This document shows positions 7,674-13,095 of a stretch of 13,095 nt of DNA, piece by piece (the stretch's first letter is position 1; each line of letters begins with the position of its first letter). The position numbers and the translations under genes were made by a program. Origin of the DNA: Pseudomonadota bacterium (lineage in GTDB: Bacteria; Pseudomonadota; Alphaproteobacteria; Sphingomonadales; Sphingomonadaceae); the NCBI GenBank assembly GCA_023413015.1, contig JAEZQR010000023.1, forward strand, positions 1 to 13,095. Direction: 5' to 3'. The notes under the pieces were generated by a model. It saw only the letters and a list, made by a program, of their open reading frames with translations. It had not been told where the DNA came from and did no database searches.

Positions 7674-8378
7674 ATGGAACTGCAAGGCGAAACCGTCATC
7701 GCCGCCCCGCGCGAGCGGGTGTGGGCGGCGCTCAACGATCCGGCGGTGTTGCAGCGCTGCATCGATGGCGTCGAATCGCTCGACCGCGTCGGCGACAACC
7801 GGTTCGAAGGCAAGCTCAATGCCAAGGTCGGCCCCGTGCGCGCCACCTTCACCGGCGGCGTGACGCTCGAGAATCTCGATCCGCCCAACGGCTATACCCT
7901 CACGGGCGAAGGCAAGGGCGGCGTCGCCGGCTTCGCCAAGGGCTCGGCCGACGTCCGCCTCGCCGACGAATCGCTGCCAGACGGGGCAACCGGTACGCGC
8001 CTGAGCTACATCGCCCGCTCGACCGTCGGCGGCAAGCTCGCGCAGCTCGGCACCCGGCTGATCGAGGGAACCGCGCGCAGCTACGCCGAAACCTTCTTCG
8101 CCCGGCTCAAGCAGGAAGTCGAAGCCCCGGCGGAGATTTCGGCGGCGACCGACGAGAGCGCCGACAACGGCGCGGTGAACCTCGGCATCGGCACCGACAC
8201 CGGCGAGGCGGTCGCCGCCGCGGCTTCGGCGGAGGTCGGCACCACGATGGCGCCCGCCGGTCCCGGGCTGCCGGTCGAAACCGAGCACGACGAGGGGAAA
8301 GGCATCCCGCCGCTGGTCTGGGGCGGCGCGCTCACCCTGCTGCTCATCCTCTTCACATGGTACATGCTGGCCCGGTGA
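7674..8378 (+). CDS. coxG: CoxG family protein (SRPBCC), membrane-anchored
   Basis: A 234-residue protein. Residues about 1-150 form the CoxG/SRPBCC ligand-binding fold: MELQGETVIAAPRERVWAAL, CIDGVESLDRVGDNRFEGKL, then SYIARSTVGGKLAQLGTRLI and a long C-terminal helix. A low-complexity Ala/Glu/Pro linker follows (about 152-211), then one transmembrane segment near the end (about 214-232, LVWGGALTLLLILFTWYML). In known cox systems CoxG is needed for membrane association of CO dehydrogenase, and a quinone-handling role has been proposed. The protein here fits that pattern, with the folded domain expected in the cytoplasm. GAGGAGG at 7663-7669 precedes the ATG by 4 nt. The stop codon overlaps a GTG that opens the XdhC/CoxI-like gene, so this is the first gene of a three-gene operon. 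Confidence 0.9.
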   Translation: MELQGETVIAAPRERVWAALNDPAVLQRCIDGVESLDRVGDNRFEGKLNAKVGPVRATFTGGVTLENLDPPNGYTLTGEGKGGVAGFAKGSADVRLADESLPDGATGTRLSYIARSTVGGKLAQLGTRLIEGTARSYAETFFARLKQEVEAPAEISAATDESADNGAVNLGIGTDTGEAVAAAASAEVGTTMAPAGPGLPVETEHDEGKGIPPLVWGGALTLLLILFTWYMLAR

Positions 8379-9313
8379 CCACCACCGACGAACTCGATCG
8401 CCTGCTCGCCGCCGCGCGCGGCTGGCTGGCGGCCGGTCACGGCGCCGCCATCGCGACGGTGATCGAGACCTGGGGCTCGGCGCCGCGCCGCGTCGGCAGC
8501 CATCTCGTCATCCGTGATGACGGCCTGTTCGAAGGCTCGGTCAGCGGCGGCTGCGTCGAAGGCGACGTGATCGCCAACGCGCTGGAGGTCATCACCGACG
8601 GCGGCTTCCGCCGCCTCGACTATGGCGTCGCCGATGCCAAGGCCTGGGAGGTCGGCCTCGCCTGCGGCGGGCGAATCTCGATCCTCGTCCAGGCGCTGCA
8701 CCCCGATAACTTCCCGCCCGCGCTGCTCGATGACCTCGCCGCCGCGCGCCGCGACGGCCATGCAGTGACGCTGTCGACCGATCTGGAAACCGGCCACACC
8801 GTTGCGGGCGAGGTCGAAGACGCCTTCGTCAACCGTTACCCGCCGCCCTTGCGCCTCGCGATCGTCGGCGCCGTCCATATCGCGCAGACGCTGATCCCGA
8901 TGGCCCGGCTGCTCGGCTATGAGGTGAAGGTCGTCGACCCGCGCGGCCTGTTCGGTGCCGCCGCCCGCTTCGCCGACACCGACATCGACGGCCGGTGGCC
9001 CGACGAGGCGCTCGCCGACTGGAAGCCCAATGCCGCCAGCGCCGTCGTCACGCTCACCCACGATCCCAAGCTCGACGACCCCGCACTCCTGTCGGCGCTG
9101 GCGTCGCCCGCCTTCTACATCGGCGCCCTCGGCTCCCGCCGCACCCACGCCGCACGTCTCGACCGCTTGCGCGAAGCCGGCATCCCCGACGACCAGCTCG
9201 CCCGCATCCACGGCCCCGCCGGCCTCGACCTCGGCGCCGCCACCCCCGCCGAAATCGCCCTCGCCGTCGCTGCCCAGATGACCGCCTCATGGCGGGGGAA
9301 GCTCCAGCCATGA
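8375..9313 (+). CDS. XdhC/CoxI family molybdenum hydroxylase maturation factor
   Basis: A 312-residue protein. XdhC-type proteins bind molybdenum cofactor, help its sulfuration and deliver it to xanthine dehydrogenase/CO dehydrogenase-family enzymes. The N-terminal domain shows IETWGSAPRRVGSHLVI (about 30-46), GSVSGGCVEGD (54-64, Cys60) and AWEVGLACGGRI (90-101, Cys97). The C-terminal Rossmann-like domain starts at LAIVGAVHIAQTLIPMARLLG (161-181) and ends with THDPKLDDPALLSAL and YIGALGSRRTHAARLDRLRE. Both halves of the CoxI-type fusion are therefore present. The chosen GTG at 8375 overlaps the coxG stop (GTGA); an in-frame ATG at 8357 would add six residues inside coxG, and neither has a strong Shine-Dalgarno sequence. 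The stop TGA overlaps the next ATG (ATGA at 9310-9313), so all three genes are translationally coupled. Confidence 0.92.
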   Translation: MTTTDELDRLLAAARGWLAAGHGAAIATVIETWGSAPRRVGSHLVIRDDGLFEGSVSGGCVEGDVIANALEVITDGGFRRLDYGVADAKAWEVGLACGGRISILVQALHPDNFPPALLDDLAAARRDGHAVTLSTDLETGHTVAGEVEDAFVNRYPPPLRLAIVGAVHIAQTLIPMARLLGYEVKVVDPRGLFGAAARFADTDIDGRWPDEALADWKPNAASAVVTLTHDPKLDDPALLSALASPAFYIGALGSRRTHAARLDRLREAGIPDDQLARIHGPAGLDLGAATPAEIALAVAAQMTASWRGKLQP

Positions 9314-10887
9314 TCTTCGCCGCGCTGCCCTTGGCCGAATGCGAAGGCGCGATCCTCGCCCATTCGCAACAGATCGGCGGCCGGCGCCTGCCCAAGGGCC
9401 GCCGGCTGACTGCCGAGGACATCGCCTCGGCGGCCGCCGCAGGGCTCGCGCAGCTCACCGTCGCCAGGCTCGAACCCGGCGACATCCCAGAGGACGAGGC
9501 GGCGGCCGCCTTGGGCGCGGCGCTCGCCGGTGCCGGCGTCACCGCCGAGCCTCCCGTCCACGGCCGCGTGAACCTGACGGTCGATCGCGACGGCGTGGTG
9601 CTGATCGACGAACCGGCCGTCCACGCGCTCAATGCCGTCGATGAGGCGATCACGCTCGGGGTGCTCGCGCCCTTCACCCGCGTCAGCGCCGGCGACGTGG
9701 TCGCGACCATCAAGATCATTCCCTTCGCGGTTGATGCAGCCTCGCTCGACCGGGCGATAGCGGCCGCACGACCCATTGCCTTGGCGGCGTTCCGCCCGAC
9801 TCAGGTCGAACTCATCCAGACCCGCCTGCCCGGCCAGCCCGACAAGCTGTTCGCCAAGACCGTCGAGGTCACCCGCGCGCGCCTGGCCGCGCTCGGTGCC
9901 ACGCTCGCCGCGCACGATCTCTGCCCGCACGAGACGCCGGCGCTCGCCGACCGGCTGGCCCACTCGACCGCGCCGCTCATCCTCGTCGCCGGCGCCTCGG
10001 CCACCGCCGACCGCCGCGACGTGGTGCCCGCCGCGATCGAGCGGGCGGGCGGGCGCATCGAGCGGCTGGGCATGCCGGTCGATCCCGGCAACCTCCTCTG
10101 CCTCGGCTTCATCGGCGAGCGCCCGGTGCTCGGCCTTCCTGGCTGCGCCCGCTCGCCCAAGCGCAACGGCGTCGACCTCGTGCTCGAACGCCTGCTCGCG
10201 GGGCTCCCCGTCGACAGCGCGGCGATCGCGCGCATGGGGATCGGCGGGGTGCTCCCCGATCTCGACCGTCCCGAACCGCGCGTGCCGATCCCGCCGAAGC
10301 TGGGCCCCATCGGCGCGATCCTGCTCGCTGCCGGCCGCTCGACGCGGATGGGCAGCAACAAGCTGCTCGCCGACTTGAACGGCAAGCCGGTCGTGCGCCG
10401 CACGCTCGACAATATCGAGGCCGCCGGTCTCCCCGCGCTCGTCGTGCTCGGCAACATGGCTACGGAAGTCCGCGCCGTGCTCGGCGACGGCCATGCCTTC
10501 GTCGAGGCGCCCGATTATGCCGAAGGGCTCAGCCGCTCGCTTCACGCCGGCATCGTCGCCGCGCCCGACGACTGGCGCGCCGCGATCGTCTGCCTCGGCG
10601 ACATGCCCGAAGTCCCGCCCTCAGTCCTGACCGCGCTCGCCCGCACCTTCCGCGAGCCGCACGACATCGTCGTTCCCACCTGGAACGGCAAGCGCGGCAA
10701 TCCCGTGCTCTGGGGCCGCGCCTATTTCCCGCGTCTGGGCGCGCTGTCGGGTGACGTCGGCGGCAAGGCGCTGCTTGCCGAATTCGCCGACCGCATCATC
10801 GAGGTCGATGCCGGCACCGACGCGATTCTCACCGATATCGACACGCCCGACGCGCTCGAAGCCTCACGCAACCGTCACGCGATCTGA
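9310..10887 (+). CDS. Molybdopterin-binding / MocA-type nucleotidyltransferase fusion
   Basis: A 525-residue two-part protein. Residues 1 to about 310 form a molybdopterin-binding (MoCF/MoeA-like) region, with PLILVAGASATADRRDVVP and GERPVLGLPGCARSPKRNG as the recognisable parts. Residues about 333-525 are a MobA/MocA-like nucleotidyltransferase: LLAAGRSTRMGSNKLL (338-353) is the nucleotide-binding loop, CLGDMPEV (428-435) the metal-binding Asp site, and KRGNPVLWGR the substrate loop. By family, the C-terminal half should add CMP to molybdopterin to make the dinucleotide cofactor of xanthine/CO dehydrogenase-type enzymes; the nucleotide is inferred. ATGA overlap with the XdhC-like gene and GGGGAAG at 9295-9301 support the start. 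The long frame extending upstream of 9310 lies inside the XdhC-like gene and is not coding. The 3' end overlaps convergent recX by 13 bp. Confidence 0.9.
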   Translation: MIFAALPLAECEGAILAHSQQIGGRRLPKGRRLTAEDIASAAAAGLAQLTVARLEPGDIPEDEAAAALGAALAGAGVTAEPPVHGRVNLTVDRDGVVLIDEPAVHALNAVDEAITLGVLAPFTRVSAGDVVATIKIIPFAVDAASLDRAIAAARPIALAAFRPTQVELIQTRLPGQPDKLFAKTVEVTRARLAALGATLAAHDLCPHETPALADRLAHSTAPLILVAGASATADRRDVVPAAIERAGGRIERLGMPVDPGNLLCLGFIGERPVLGLPGCARSPKRNGVDLVLERLLAGLPVDSAAIARMGIGGVLPDLDRPEPRVPIPPKLGPIGAILLAAGRSTRMGSNKLLADLNGKPVVRRTLDNIEAAGLPALVVLGNMATEVRAVLGDGHAFVEAPDYAEGLSRSLHAGIVAAPDDWRAAIVCLGDMPEVPPSVLTALARTFREPHDIVVPTWNGKRGNPVLWGRAYFPRLGALSGDVGGKALLAEFADRIIEVDAGTDAILTDIDTPDALEASRNRHAI

Positions 10888-11426
10888 TCGAGATCGTCCT
10901 CGGTCTCGGCGTCGAGCACCGCCTTCGCGATCTCGAAAGAATGCCCCGCCCGGACCATCGCCGCGAACTGCTTCTGCCGCAGCTCCGGCCCCGGTTTCTC
11001 CATCGCGAACGGCCCGATCCGCTTCCGCCGCGCATAGGCGACCGCGGCCTCCACTTCGTCCACTTCTTCCCGAATCGCCTCGCGCAGCTCCGGCTCGATC
11101 CCCGCCGCCGTCAGCGCCTGATCGACCCGCCGCGTCCCATAGCCACGCCGCTCCAAGCTCCTTGCCTTGCTCTCGCCGTAGCTACGATCGTCGACATAGC
11201 CGAGCTCGTCGAACCGCTCGACCAGCGCCTCGATCGGCGCCTCGCCCTCGCCCGCCCAGCCGCGCTCGTATAGCTTGCCCTTGAGATACTGCCGCAGCTT
11301 CTCGCGCGTCGTCGCGTAGCGCTCGACATAGCGAAGCGCGAACCAATTGAGCGTCTCAGCCGTTAAGGGCTTCTTCGGTTTGCGTTCCCGGTGTTGCTGG
11401 CGGCTTCTGTGCATGTCGCGTGCCAC
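10875..11426 (-). CDS. recX: RecX family regulatory protein
   Basis: A 183-residue, helix-rich, Arg/Glu/Ala-rich protein. RecX proteins bind RecA filaments and damp recombination and SOS activity. The recognisable parts are ALRYVERYATTREKLRQYL near residues 30-48, then FDELGYVDDRSYGESKARSLERRGYGTRRVDQAL, the core RecX tri-helix repeats, and a third repeat ending in GHSFEIAKAVLD. Length is normal for the family. The start is uncertain: GTG at 11426 has AGGA only 2 nt away, while ATG at 11414 lacks a good Shine-Dalgarno sequence; the difference is four residues. There is no recA gene nearby, as is common in alphaproteobacteria. It is convergent with, and overlaps, the end of the molybdopterin-binding fusion gene, and is divergent from the acyl-AMP ligase gene. 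Confidence 0.86.
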   Translation of the reverse strand: MARDMHRSRQQHRERKPKKPLTAETLNWFALRYVERYATTREKLRQYLKGKLYERGWAGEGEAPIEALVERFDELGYVDDRSYGESKARSLERRGYGTRRVDQALTAAGIEPELREAIREEVDEVEAAVAYARRKRIGPFAMEKPGPELRQKQFAAMVRAGHSFEIAKAVLDAETEDDLDQIA

Positions 11427-11556
11427 GTTCCTGCCATAGTCGGGCCGGATTTTGAACGCGCCGCAACGGCAAATGGCAACCTGCGTGAAAACTATAACCC
11501 TCGAAGAGGGGTCGTCCGGCGGTTAGCAGAGGTGTAGCGACCCGCCGAAGTTGAAC

Positions 11557-11564
11557 AGGGAGAG
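11557..11564 (+). promoter_or_regulatory. Ribosome binding site deciding the TTG start of the acyl-AMP ligase
   Basis: AGGGAGAG lies 6 nt before TTG at 11571. The frame is closed by TAG at 11535-11537, and the short open stretch between contains no ATG or GTG, so TTG is the best-supported start. Confidence 0.72.
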
Positions 11565-11570
11565 CCGGTT

Positions 11571-13095
11571 TTGCTGCAGCCACTGATCCGCACCGAGGCC
11601 GTGACGCCGACGTTCGATGATCTTCCGCGCCGCTTGGCCGACTTCGGGACGCTAGGCGAAGCGCTCGATTATGCGGCGCAGGGCGAGCGCGGTTTCAATT
11701 TCTTCGACGCACGCGCGACGCTGGTGCGCGCTTATCCGTTCGCCGAACTGCGCCAGGACGCGCTCGCCCAGGCCCATCGCCTGATCGCCGCCGGCATCGG
11801 TGTCGGTGACCGCGTGGCGCTGATCGCGGAGACGAGCGCCGAGTTCGCAGCCCTCTTCTTCGGCGTCATCTATGCCGGCGCCTGGCCGGTGCCGCTACCG
11901 CTGCCGACCTCGTTCGGCGGTCGCGAAGGCTATATCGAGCAGATCCGCAACCAGCTCATCAGCTGCGATCCCGTGCTGGTGCTGAGCCCGCCGGGGCTTC
12001 TCCAGATGGTGGCCGAAGCCGCCGCGACGCTGCCGCGCGCCAGCGCGCAGGACTGGGCGAGCTTCTCCGAGGCGACTGTCCGCGAGGCAGCGCTGCCCCA
12101 GGCGAAGCCCGAGGACATCGCCTACCTGCAATATTCCAGCGGCTCGACCCGCTTCCCGCACGGCGTCGCGATCACGCATGCGCAGCTCCTCAACAACCTG
12201 TTCTGCCATTCGAGCAGCGTGAATATCCAGGCCGACGACCGCCTCGTCTCCTGGCTGCCCTGGTACCATGACATGGGCTTGGTCGGCTGCTTCTTGTCGC
12301 CGGTCGCGAATCAGATGTCGGTCGACTATCTCGCGACCGAGGATTTCGCACGCCGGCCGCTGTCGTGGCTGACGCTCATCAGCCGTGCCGAGGGCCATGC
12401 CCTCTCCTACTCGCCGACCTTCGGCTACGACATCTGTGCCCGCCGCGTGTCGAGCCAGACCGATGCGGCATCGAAGTTCGACCTGTCGCGCTGGCGCGTC
12501 GCCGGCAACGGCGCCGACATGATCCGCCCGGACGTGATGCAGGCGTTCGTCGATGCCTTCGCGCCCGCCGGCTTCAAGGCCTCGTCGTTCCTGCCGAGCT
12601 ACGGCCTCGCCGAAGTGACGCTGGCCGCCTCGATCATGCCGCCGGGCGAAGGCATCGTGATCGACCTCGTCGACGAGCGGCTGCTGGCCGGCGAAGGTCA
12701 TGCCGAGGCCCCCGTCGACGATGGCCGCCCGGTGCGCTACCGCGCGATCGTCAACTGCGGCAAGGTCGTGCCGGGCCATGTCATCGAGGTCCGCGACGAG
12801 AACGGCGATGTGTTGCCCGACCGCAGCATCGGCCGCGTGTTCGTGAAGGGCCCGTCGGTGATGGTCGGCTACTTCCGCGACGAGGTCTCGACCGCCGCCT
12901 GCCTGAAGGACGGTTGGCTCGACACCGGCGACATGGGCTATCTGGTCGATGGCTACATCTACATCGTCGGCCGCGCCAAGGACATGATCATCATCAACGG
13001 CAAGAACCACTGGCCGCAGGATATCGAGTGGGCGATCGAGCAGCTGCCCGGCTTCAAGGCCGGCGACATCGCCGCCTTCTCGATCACCACGCCCG
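11571..13095 (+). CDS. Fatty acyl-AMP ligase (FAAL), 5' part (3' end outside window)
   Basis: An ANL-superfamily adenylating enzyme that activates a fatty acid as acyl-AMP, usually for transfer to an acyl carrier protein. 508 residues are visible of roughly 570-600 expected. FAAL hallmarks: YLQYSSGSTRFPHGV (185-199, P-loop), SWLPWYHDMGLVG (227-239), FLPSYGLAEVTLA, WLDTGDMGYLVDGYIYIVGRAKD and INGKNHWPQDIEWAIE (475-490). The NxxPQDIE form is typical of FAALs rather than acyl-CoA synthetases. The P-loop is unusual, with Arg194 and His197 where SGSTGxPKGV would have Gly and Lys. The catalytic A10 lysine lies beyond the window edge. The TTG start is supported by AGGGAGAG at 11557-11564. It is divergent from recX across 144 bp. 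FAAL-like ligases occur in alphaproteobacterial sphingolipid loci with an acyl carrier protein and serine palmitoyltransferase; the downstream genes needed to test that are not visible. Confidence 0.93.
   Translation, partial: MLQPLIRTEAVTPTFDDLPRRLADFGTLGEALDYAAQGERGFNFFDARATLVRAYPFAELRQDALAQAHRLIAAGIGVGDRVALIAETSAEFAALFFGVIYAGAWPVPLPLPTSFGGREGYIEQIRNQLISCDPVLVLSPPGLLQMVAEAAATLPRASAQDWASFSEATVREAALPQAKPEDIAYLQYSSGSTRFPHGVAITHAQLLNNLFCHSSSVNIQADDRLVSWLPWYHDMGLVGCFLSPVANQMSVDYLATEDFARRPLSWLTLISRAEGHALSYSPTFGYDICARRVSSQTDAASKFDLSRWRVAGNGADMIRPDVMQAFVDAFAPAGFKASSFLPSYGLAEVTLAASIMPPGEGIVIDLVDERLLAGEGHAEAPVDDGRPVRYRAIVNCGKVVPGHVIEVRDENGDVLPDRSIGRVFVKGPSVMVGYFRDEVSTAACLKDGWLDTGDMGYLVDGYIYIVGRAKDMIIINGKNHWPQDIEWAIEQLPGFKAGDIAAFSITTP

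Noticed and set aside
7073..8374. Upstream extension of the XdhC-like reading frame
   Set aside because: It runs antisense through the cold shock gene and through coxG in another frame; the real protein begins at or near 8375.
8995..9309. Upstream extension of the molybdopterin-binding fusion frame
   Set aside because: Arg/Pro-rich out-of-frame reading of the XdhC-like gene; the ATG at 9310 in an ATGA overlap is the natural start.
9115..10545. 476-codon open frame antisense to the XdhC-like and molybdopterin genes
   Set aside because: Spans the junction of two well-supported coupled genes and its translation is repetitive Arg/Ala/Gly-rich.
11498..11511. CCCTC-GAA-GAGGG mini-hairpin and TATAAC nearby in the recX/acyl-AMP ligase gap
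   Set aside because: The stem is only 5 bp and no -35 element lies at a proper distance from TATAAC, so neither a terminator nor a promoter can be called.
11895..13010. 371-codon open frame antisense to the acyl-AMP ligase
   Set aside because: Same GC-bias effect; the plus-strand product has all FAAL motifs.

Overview
The window is GC-rich, gene-dense DNA from an alphaproteobacterium, most likely a sphingomonad. That placement is an inference from four things: the family mix (an HWE/HRxxN histidine kinase, a two-domain cold shock protein coupled to a DUF192 lipoprotein, a fused molybdopterin-binding/nucleotidyltransferase, a fatty acyl-AMP ligase beside recX), the strong G/C preference at third codon positions, a sequence resembling an EcfG promoter, and a short palindrome of a kind I associate with sphingomonad intergenic regions. 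No rRNA, tRNA, CRISPR array, transposase or insertion sequence was seen.

Layout, left to right. (1) 1-1914: 3' part of aconitase (acnA), closed by a strong intrinsic terminator. (2) 2082-4271, plus strand: a 73-aa charged helical protein of unknown function behind a possible EcfG promoter, a LigB/YgiD-type extradiol dioxygenase, and a membrane-bound HWE-family sensor kinase without a response regulator next to it. (3) About 4272-6467: a segment with visibly less GC-biased codons. It holds a divergent pair, a carboxymuconolactone decarboxylase/AhpD-like protein (minus) and an ECF41-type sigma factor with a fused SnoaL-like C-terminal domain (plus). Both promoters in the gap between them match the ECF41 consensus (TGTCACA, 16 nt, CGTC), so the cassette looks self-regulated. 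A perfect 10-bp palindrome lies just beyond the sigma gene, and a degenerate relative of it lies just beyond the AhpD-like gene. (4) 6468-7516, minus strand: a two-domain cold shock protein translationally coupled to a DUF192 lipoprotein. (5) 7674-10887, plus strand: a three-gene operon with overlapping stops and starts, coxG, then an XdhC/CoxI-family gene, then a molybdopterin-binding/MocA-type nucleotidyltransferase fusion. This is a maturation and insertion module for molybdenum hydroxylases of the CO dehydrogenase/xanthine dehydrogenase family, with no catalytic subunits in the window. (6) 10875-11426, minus strand: recX, overlapping the 3' end of the previous operon by 13 bp. (7) 11571 to the right edge: the first 508 codons of a fatty acyl-AMP ligase with an altered P-loop, starting at TTG. 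In sphingolipid-making alphaproteobacteria such a gene can sit beside acyl-carrier-protein and serine palmitoyltransferase genes, but the window ends before this can be seen.

The observation best supported by sequence is the ECF41 cassette, where sigma factor, partner gene and both target promoters can be read in one place. The most speculative are the EcfG promoter and the idea that the two palindromes bracket a transferred cassette.
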